Source: Paralichthys olivaceus (lineage: Eukaryota; Chordata; Actinopteri; Pleuronectiformes; Paralichthyidae). From it: a stretch of 64,000 nt of DNA. This document shows, piece by piece, positions 56,397-64,000 of this stretch. Numbering within the stretch: position 1 is the first letter of the stretch; every line of letters begins with the position of its first letter. The notes under the pieces were generated by a model that searched no databases, was not told where the DNA came from, and saw only the letters and a program-made list of their open reading frames with translations. The position numbers and the translations under genes are program-made. Location: positions 1,752,001 through 1,816,000 of the forward strand of contig NC_091095.1 of the NCBI RefSeq assembly GCF_024713975.1. Reading direction: 5' to 3'.

Positions 56397-59300
56397 ATGA
56401 GCTCTGACCTGGAGGAGCAGGAGGACGAACTGCTCGCTCTCCTCAGCATCTTCGGAGCGGAGGAGTTTGTCCGGAACGAGTCGAGTCCCGCCGGGGAAAT
56501 CCGAGTGTGTGTGGAGCTTCCTGCCGACTTCACCGTGTCTCTGACCGAAGGTAAACAAACCGATGACGTGGTTTATTCTGTCAAATGAAAGTTGTGACAA
56601 ATCACAAACTCATATCCGCCAAATGTCTCTGGTCCAACTGATCAAGAAATACAAATAATATTAATAATATATAATGAGAATGGAGCTATATTAACACTGT
56701 TGTTTCTACCTGAGGTGGAACAGTGAGGCAGTATGAGCTGTCCTTCCTCCCCCCTCTGCTCCTGAACTTTGAACTTCCTGCAGATTACCCATCATCCTCC
56801 CCTCCTTCCGTCACCCTCACCTGCAGCTGGATGACACGCTCACAGGTACAGATGTGGTTCAGTTAAACTTCACTGGATGACTCTGTTCAGTACTGACTCT
56901 GTCTCCCCCCCACAGCTCTCTGCACTGGGCTCTCAGCTCACTGACCTCTACCTGGCCACCGGAGGCGCTGTGGTGCTCTTCTCCTGGGCCCAGTTCCTCA
57001 GAGAGGATGCCCTCAGCTTCCTGGAGGTTCATACTCACCTGGAGCTCAACCCCGACGAACGCAGCCCTCAGCACTTTAGCCTAAACTCACACAATCAGAA
57101 TAACGGAGACACGTCAGAACCAGGATCTACAGATGACCCGGGCCTTAAAGACTCAGGTGTCTCCGCTCCACATCTGGACGGGATTCCTGCTGAGGGCCCA
57201 AAGCCTCTGACCTCAGACTGGAGCAGCACAGACTCTCAGGGAGCAGGAGCTTCACCACAAAGTCATTCAGCCTCGGAACATGAATTCAGGGAGGAACCAG
57301 GGCCTCCTGGTGAGTCAGGGTCAACGGAAGCTGAGCAGATCCTCCAAACCTCAGAGAACGATCTGTCTTCAGTGGATAACAGAACCAAACCTCTCCCCCT
57401 GGCTGATCCTGACCACAAGAGTGAGGGTTTCTCAAAGGAAGGTGACGTTCCATCATTGCCTCCCTCTGGCTCCTCAGGTGAGTTCCATCACACTGAACGA
57501 GGAGCTTCTGCTCTGCCGCTGCAACCGAGAGAATCCTTCCAGAACAAAGAGCAGCTCCTCCCCAGGCGCTCCTCCACTCCGTCACAAACTCTGCTGTCGC
57601 AGCTCTTGATCTACGACGCTGCACAGAAACAGAGAGAGTTCTCCACCACCCTGTTCGACTGCGGCGTGTGTTTCGTGGGCTGGCTCGGGTCGGAGTGTGT
57701 GCAGCTGCCTGAGTGTGGACACATCTTCTGTCAGGCTTGTCTGTCTGAGATCTGTAAGATCCAGATAACGGAGGGGAACGTCCGGGGCGTCACCTGTCCT
57801 GAGATATCCTGCACGGCCAGTCCCACCCCTGCACAGGTACAGCCCTCACCTCATCAGTGAAACTTGAATTTTACACAATTACAACGTGGAAAACTGCTTC
57901 GGTAACGTGTCATTGTGTAGTTTGTCCAGCAGAGAGCGTTACAACTGCATTTCAGTTACTTATAATAAGTTTATTGCTCGATAACAACATCTTGGGGATC
58001 ATTGTCACTGGGACGGTTTCAGTCAGATTCCAGAGATGAGCTGGAGTCCACACACCAAGACTACTTCTAAAACAGGAATCTTCTGGATTTGACCTGATTT
58101 CTCTGAATGTGTCTCCGGGGACATTTTTCTGTTTTGAAGGTGAGGAGTCTTGTGGGAGAGAAACTGTTCAGCCGATACGATCGTCTCCTGCTGCAGTCGA
58201 CTCTGGACCTCATGTCTGGTGAGTTACTGTGGATGAAGCTTTCCAAGCCTTGATACATCAGGATGACCAGAGAGTAAACACAAGTCATTGTTCTCGGGAG
58301 GTGGAAGATAAAAACATCATCTTCAGCACCTGCTTATGAAAAGCAAGTTATTTCAGTTGATATCGGTCTCATGTCCTTCCTCTCCTCCCCTCCTCTTCTC
58401 GTGCAGATGTGACGTACTGTCCTCGCCGCTCCTGTGGTTCGCCCGTCATTGTGGAGAAGCCCAGCTCTGCAGCACTGTGCTCTGTGTGCCGCTTCGCTTT
58501 CTGTGTCACCTGCAGAAAGACTTACCACGGAGCAGAGGACTGTCAGCCGCAGAGCAGCATGAAGAAACTGACTGAGACAGACCAGCAGGGGAGCATGGAC
58601 GTGCCACAGTCTCAAGGTACACGAGGATGTGTTTGTGTTTGTGAAGCGAAGACACTGGAAGTGATGTAAGTGTTAGACTGAATGGAGTCGCTGCACAACT
58701 GTTAAATCACATGTTCTGTGAGACAAAGTTTTCATATTGGCTCATAATGGACAATATATATATATACATACCGATATATCTGTGACAGGCGATCTGTGTC
58801 TGCAGTAACATCAGCTGATCAATACCTCTGTCGTCTCTTCAGGTCGTTTTTTTAACCAGAACAAAACAAATCAAAAACAAGGAGCCGTTTCGTTGCTCAG
58901 CAACAATCCTCAGATCAATAATCAGTGTTGATAATAGTTCCATGTTTGAGCTTCAAGTGTTTCCTGTACTTTTAGTATCATGCTGTTGTTGTTTGGGGCA
59001 GTTTTGATCATCGGATGAGACGGTGATGTTTGTCAGATTGATGTCAGAGAGTGTTTTATTATATTCAGCTCGGTCCATGTTGTCTGTTGTAGCTCTGTGT
59101 TAAAATGTCAGTAGCTGTAACACTGAGTGGTATCTATGCATTTTAGTTATAGGAGGAACCAGAGACTGTGTATAAAAAGGGAAGAACCTGTGAAATAGTT
59201 ACAATTCCTTAAATTTGAGAAGAACTACTGAAGGTATAAACAACCTTCTTCTTTTTGTCATTTGAATATTTCATTAACAGAACCTGTGTTAGTGGGAGCA

Positions 59301-59796
59301 GGTGAACTGGGAGGTTGATGGTAGAAAAGAGTCTGATAAGACAGATAATCCTGGAACAATCCGTCTGTTTGGTGATCTGAGGTGATGCTTTGTGTTTCTC
59401 AGAGGGGATGAGGGCTCTGTCGGACGACTACGCCACCAGCAGGATGCTGCAGGTCATTCTGCCGGATATCTTGAGTGAGGACTGGGTTGTGTTCAACAGC
59501 AAGAGCTGTCCTCACTGCTTCTGCAAAATAGAGGTGTGTATATTTACCATCTTATCACTCTGGGCAGCTCAGGCAGGGTTGGGCCTGTGTCACATTGTAA
59601 AACGACGTTCACCTGGTGGGACATGTGTTTTATGTTGTGTTTGATGCTGCAGAAAAACGGAGGATGCAACATGATGACGTGCTCTCAGTGCAGACAGTTC
59701 TTCTGCTGGACCTGCCTCACCAGACTGACGAGAGCTGCTGCAGGGGATCACTTTCAGGACGGCTCCTGCTCTCTCCATGGACCATACTTACCCTAG
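56397..59796 (+). CDS. rnf14: RNF14-like RBR E3 ubiquitin-protein ligase
   Basis: Seven exons: 56397-56550, 56715-56845, 56916-57836, 58140-58218, 58407-58616, 59403-59533, 59653-59796, totalling 1,770 nt and 589 aa. An N-terminal RWD domain (QEDELLALLSIFGAEEF, YELSFLPPLLLNFELPADYPSSSPP) occupies about residues 5-140. RING1 starts near residue 340 (CGVC, CGHIFCQAC), the IBR near 430 (CPRRSCG, CSVCRFAFCVTC) and RING2 near 535 (CPHC, NGGCNMMTC, CWTC). The catalytic Cys expected of RBR ligases is present in NGGC, about residue 547. In this class ubiquitin is passed from an E2 to that Cys and then to the target. Compared with human RNF14 (474 aa from memory) it has an extra polar linker of roughly 130 residues in exon 3 and a shorter C-terminus. 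It may be a fish paralogue rather than the direct orthologue. Confidence 0.9.
59321..59385 (+). repeat. Dispersed repeat, short third copy in an rnf14-like intron
   Basis: AGAGTCTGATAAGACAGATAATCCTGGAACAAT resembles AGGCGTCTGATCAGATTTCTCATTATCCTGGAACAAT at 30421, and TTTGGTGATCTGAGG resembles the following text there. It ends just before rnf14-like exon 6. Confidence 0.5.
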
Positions 59797-60204
59797 CTCA
59801 GATACCTCCACCAGACATGTGGGTGAGAGACCGTGTTTGTCCTGCTGTGTTTTTTAAATCCAGTTTTAATGATTAAAAAAAATACCAGGATGTAAAACGA
59901 ATCGTGATAAGTTAGAGCACGTTTTAAAACTAAAAGAATCTATATCCTATAAACATGAGGTGCTTTATGGGTCAGGGATGTTTTTTAATCTCAGTTTATT
60001 TAAAGAAAAACCAGAAACATACAAATATCACATTTTTAATTAATAACTAAATCTAACTAACTATTTTACCATCACTGATTTCTAATGTAGCTCAAATAAA
60101 TCAGTTTTCCCTAAAAATGACTTAAATGATAATTTACAGTCACTTCACATTAATTACAAACAACAATACAAAAAAACTATTATTGTTTTTTAATTGTTGC
60201 TGCA

Positions 60205-60273
60205 GGTATGAACCCAGAACCTTCTGGCTGTGTGAGGCGACAGTTCTCACCCGCTGCGCCACTGTGCCGCCTC
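60205..60273 (-). repeat. tRNA-like SINE head, minus strand
   Basis: The reverse complement reads GGCGGCACAGTGGCGCAGCGGGTG, then GTCGCCTCAC, then AAGGTTCTGGGTTCATACC. The last block is a good B-box (GGTTC family). It is the common fish repeat head that is also found in decayed form at 30358-30406. Confidence 0.6.
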
Positions 60274-61500
60274 TTCTCTGAAGTATCTAACTGTGATATC
60301 ACTGCAGACCCTTCCGCTTCTGTTGTGGGCCGGACCAGTATCTTTGAGCTCTATCCTGTTTGCAGCGTAACAAAATACATGATGATGTAGATAATCACAA
60401 AACACTATATTTTAAGCCTTTGGAAAAATATGATGCAGCTTCATCTACCTCTGAAACCTTTATGGTCTTATCTCTCCAGCATGGGCCTTAATGTGAGCGT
60501 GTGAGGGTCATTTATCTATTTATCAGATGGTGCTGATGCTGATTGGTTTTCTACATGAGCAGATTTCACGTGTGTGTTGTTGTTTTTAATTTAATTTAAT
60601 AAATAAAATATAAAACAAGTCAGTTTCTGGGTCATTTAGCTTCTATACCCTCTGACTGACTTCCTGTTTGTGAAGCGTCTCCCTCCCTTCCTCCCCTGTT
60701 CTGTCTCAACAGTGGAACAAAGACCACTGTTACTGCAACATGTCCCCAGGCTGCGGAGACATGATCAGAAATCTACAGCTGTCTTTCATATGGAGCCAAG
60801 AAACACTGGCCCCGCTCGCTTGTTGTCTTTCTGTGAGTGTGTGTTTGTTCAGGACAGAATCCAGTTTCCACACAGGGGTCATCATTTTCCCCAGAAATGT
60901 CTGAACATCTTTTTGTCCTCATGACCCACAGTCCTCATCGCAGCCTGCAGAGCTGGAGCTGGACGTGTCTTTGTGGTTGACGAGGCTTTTTGTAACAACG
61001 TGCAAGACATGAGGTCGTCTGTAAATAAAAAGTCAGCCTCCGATGTGAAAAAAAAAGCATCAAGATACAAGAATCCCATGAAATATGAAGGAACAGCAGT
61101 GCAGTACTATCTTATTATAAGAAAAACCTTTATCTTTTATTTATTGTATTTATTTTATCATTTTTAATCAGGAGTTTGTTTGTTTTATTGCTTTTTCACC
61201 CATTAATATAAAATATATTATACAATATTATATACACACTTTCATGAATGAATGCAGGTTTATATTTATTGTAGGTGCTGGTATAAATAATCCAGCAACA
61301 AGAGGAGGCATATACATGCATATATTCATGAAAGTGTCAGCAGGAGTAGAAACAGCAGACGGAGGCAGTTTGCAGCGTCGAGGTCCTGCTGGACAAATAT
61401 AAGATTCACCAAGTGGCAGAAATCCAAGGGTGCAAATCATCAACGACTTAAACCTGAGGCCAGAAAACCACATTTCAAGCAATCTGTCTGTCAGCAGTAC

Positions 61501-61504
61501 ATAT

Positions 61505-61535
<31 letters not shown>

Positions 61536-61541
61536 TACTTA
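61501..61541. repeat. (TA)n-rich microsatellite
   Basis: Alternating ATATAC and TATA units, about 40 bp. Confidence 0.85.
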
Positions 61542-61706
61542 GTGTATAATAATACGCTCTCAGCACAGAGCTTCTCCCTGTGAGCCAATAACAGCATCAG
61601 CCAGCAGAATGTTTATTTCCCTCGGAGCAGTGAGAACAAACGAGACACATTCACTGGAAATAATCATCAACTCAGCTCGGCCATTTATCATCTGCACGTT
61701 TATTCA

Positions 61707-61709
<3 letters not shown>

Positions 61710-61763
<54 letters not shown>
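61710..61763. repeat. (CA)n microsatellite
   Basis: About 26 CA units ending in CGCGCACC. Confidence 0.95.
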
Positions 61764-61765
<2 letters not shown>

Positions 61766-61920
61766 GCACCGTTCAGTCAGTGTATTGGCAACTTTGTCCA
61801 GAGGCACAGGAAGTGTGCTGAGGTTTTCACAGGGAGAGTACACTGTCCTGCAGGGGGCACTGTGAAGACACCCGGGGCCCCTGACAGCGGTGTGGGGCCC
61901 TGAATTCTGACTGTAAACAA

Positions 61921-62035
61921 AGATGGACGACATGACGGCTCCTAAAAGTGAAGCCAGAACATCTTGATCGCCCCTGGTGGCTGGCTACAGCATAGGTCAT
62001 AGACGCCGTCTCCTCCATGTTAGTGCATCGGACGC
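61921..62035 (+). repeat. Dispersed repeat, longer copy of the element at 2811
   Basis: It runs AGATGGACGACATGACGG, AGTGAAGCCA, CGCCCCTGGTGGCTGGC, CAGCATAGGTCATAG and CTCCTCCATGTTAGTGCATC. The first half matches 2811-2875. The second half matches text I recall from fish interspersed repeats. Confidence 0.55.
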
Positions 62036-62694
62036 AGCCTATCGCACTTATGTTTGTTCAGATGTTCATTTTTTCCCAGTTTAGATTGGTTGAGCATTTA
62101 TCGTTGTGACCTCAACACCGTGGCTCCACTCCATGATCACCACTGCACAGTCTCTGACGTCACAAGTGAAAAAAAGTCCCAAATCCTGCATCCGGGATAT
62201 TTTAGCTACATTTTTACACAACGGGACAAAGTGGAGACGCGTCGTCCATCTTTATTTACAATCTGTGGCCTGCACACAAGGACAGCAGGGCTTTTATGTA
62301 AGGCAAGCACACGTCAGTCCATGTATTCTGAACGAGGGACACCATTCGAAACCCACGTAGCTGCCATGCACAGGACGATACATGCAGGCAAGAGAAGATC
62401 TCTTCAGGATATATGTTTGACATTTTTGGGATTCACGCCAATTCTCATATCAGTATAACGCTATAGAGCCACGTGACGACATTGAACTTTGTCCTTTAAT
62501 AACTTTACAAGGTCCATCGTCAGACTCGGATCAGTTTTGTCTATTTCATCGCAGAGTATGTTCACTTTTATTTTCATGTAATAGTTTGTGCGACATCTCA
62601 CAGGTTACAGCGTCACGTTCCTCTACTTGACCTCACAGTGTCGCCCATCCACCCCGGTCTGATCTGATCAGTCCAGCAGAGCAGCACACGGAGA

Positions 62695-62722
62695 AACACA
62701 CACACACACACACACACACACA
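62695..62722. repeat. (CA)n microsatellite
   Basis: About 13 CA units. Confidence 0.95.
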
Positions 62723-64000
62723 TTTACAAATATGATGCACATCATTACATTAACAGCTGCGACTTCTCACCTTGTAAACATTAGGATAAAACTTAGGCAA
62801 ATAAAAACAATGGGAGCAAAGCATTCACTTGAAATAAATATTATATGGTTGTATAATCCTCTTTATAACAACAGTGTCTTTTTATATTCAGTGCAAACTC
62901 GTAATTTGGACCAATGTCCTATTTTATAAACCTCAAATTTTCATTTTCTCTCAACAGTAGAAACATCTGAACAGTTATTAAATGTGAAAATGTGTAATAG
63001 TACATCTCTGTCATTTACAGCCACGAGTTAGAGTTGAAATTACAGTGTTGGTTAAAAGCAGGGAAATCAATGATCATGTCCTCATTGTAGTTACAGACAA
63101 AATAATCTGAAGTTATATCACGTTTAAAGACATTACCGGACCAGACAACAGCTAGACAGAGCGCTGGTAAGCTTTAATCTAGAGGGTAAATAATAAAAGT
63201 CCTGATTGAAAATAATAAAACTGTTCACGCCTTAAAACATTTGTGCAACCAAGAGAAGAAACTCAGATGTTTAATCTCTGCAACAATATTAAATTAGTTG
63301 TGTATACATTTTTTCCACAGGTTAGAAGTGTTTTTCTCCATCACACGTGTTTTCCATTTTATTTCTCTGACTTGAGGTTCAAGATTTTTCTTGAATCGTG
63401 TTGAAAAGAGTTTGAAATAATAGAGAAGGTTGAATGAAATGGTTTGAAGAAGATGATTTAGAAAGAAAACAATATTCCTGCTACACAAAAATCACATTAA
63501 TGTTTTATGACCTTTTCATCTTCTTTAAAAATGAAAATACTAAAATACTGGATGAGGTCAAACCCGTGTTTATGGCGTCTGGGGCCCGAGTGGCAGCTGC
63601 ACAGCTTCTCCAGCCTTGTTCAAATAAATCTGAAAAATCAATCTTTGGTTGAGCTGCTCTTAAATCAGGTCAAAACTAATCTGCAACGAGGGGTCTCCAG
63701 CCGATACTTCCACATTTTAATTGGGCGGCAATGGGAGCAGGTACCAGAATGGTTTCCTGATGTCGTCTCCGGTATCTTAAAGACTCTTTGAGTAAAGTCC
63801 GCAGGAGCAGAAGTCTCCTGTGTATTATTTCATGCACCCGCTGAAGGTGTCTGCATTAACAGACCTGTCAGAACGATGAAGCGAGAGGCCACCAGGACTT
63901 TCATGTAAGACAAAGCGTGTTGTTTCTCAGAGGAGGAGGAGACACTGCAGCTCCGTCTAATGGGAAGATCTCATCGACTGCTCCCGCCCACAGCTTTGGT

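Larger units (their letters stand above)
59797..64000. other. Region without a supported gene
   Basis: The first part is the 3' UTR of rnf14-like; ATTAAA at 59872-59877 is a possible poly(A) signal. The rest is AT-rich with microsatellites at 61710-61763 (CA), 61501-61541 (TA-rich) and 62695-62722 (CA), plus tRNA-like and dispersed repeats. Open frames here are short or low-complexity, and I recognise no protein motif on either strand. Confidence 0.6.

Noticed and set aside
60714..61167. Exon-like pieces downstream of rnf14-like (a cysteine-containing stretch at 60714-60828 with a gtgagt donor, and an open frame at 60973-61167).
   Set aside because: The two pieces do not join into a convincing frame: the joined frame stops after 26 codons in the second piece. 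I recognise no family, and no start exon is visible. They may be 3' UTR or a decayed gene.
61228..61566. 112-aa minus-strand ORF.
   Set aside because: It is built largely from a TA-rich microsatellite (IYIYIYMYICIY) and shows no coding character.

Overview
The window looks like nuclear DNA of a ray-finned fish, probably a percomorph teleost. It has compact multi-exon genes with GT-AG introns, abundant (CA)n/(GT)n and tetranucleotide microsatellites, tRNA-like SINE pieces and a LINE tail of the kind seen in fish. The gene pair FNDC7-STXBP3 sits side by side, as I recall it does in other vertebrates. I see no prokaryotic features, CRISPR arrays or standard RNA genes.

Layout. (1) Positions 1-26,673, minus strand: a giant FNDC7-like gene with a signal peptide, a 19-nt mini-exon and at least 49 fibronectin type III (FN3) modules, nearly all one exon each with 261 nt as the usual length. 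It has about 4,290 codons in the window, and its 3' end runs off the left edge. (2) 26,674-31,248: intergenic DNA with several dispersed repeats. (3) 31,249-37,091, minus strand: a second, normal-sized fndc7 gene with 9 FN3 modules and a C-terminal membrane anchor (839 aa), complete. (4) 38,324-44,498, plus strand: stxbp3 (Munc18-3), complete, 19 exons, 592 aa. (5) 46,123-52,258, plus strand: ankmy1 (MORN, ankyrin and MYND domains), 20 exons, about 1,027 aa. (6) 53,744-54,826, plus strand: an intronless 360-aa ORF that I do not recognise, followed at once by a LINE ORF2 tail. (7) 56,397-59,796, plus strand: an rnf14-like RBR E3 ubiquitin ligase, 7 exons, 589 aa, with intact RWD, RING1, IBR and RING2 domains. 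(8) 59,797-64,000: no gene I can defend; repeats only.

The genes do not form a pathway; this is ordinary vertebrate gene order. The part that stands out is the tandem FNDC7 pair. Both copies share the same head (signal exon, 16-19 nt mini-exon, three cysteine-free FN3 modules). One copy then carries 6 cysteine-bearing modules and a membrane tail, while the other carries at least 46 modules. In the giant copy each cysteine module has about six cysteines, and four modules have lost the same two cysteines together, which suggests a disulfide inside a domain class that normally has none. Every full module exon is a multiple of three long and starts and ends in phase 1, so modules could be skipped or duplicated without breaking the frame.

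Exon coordinates were read by eye from splice signals and checked by reading phase. The summed coding lengths of fndc7, stxbp3, ankmy1 and rnf14-like all divide by three.
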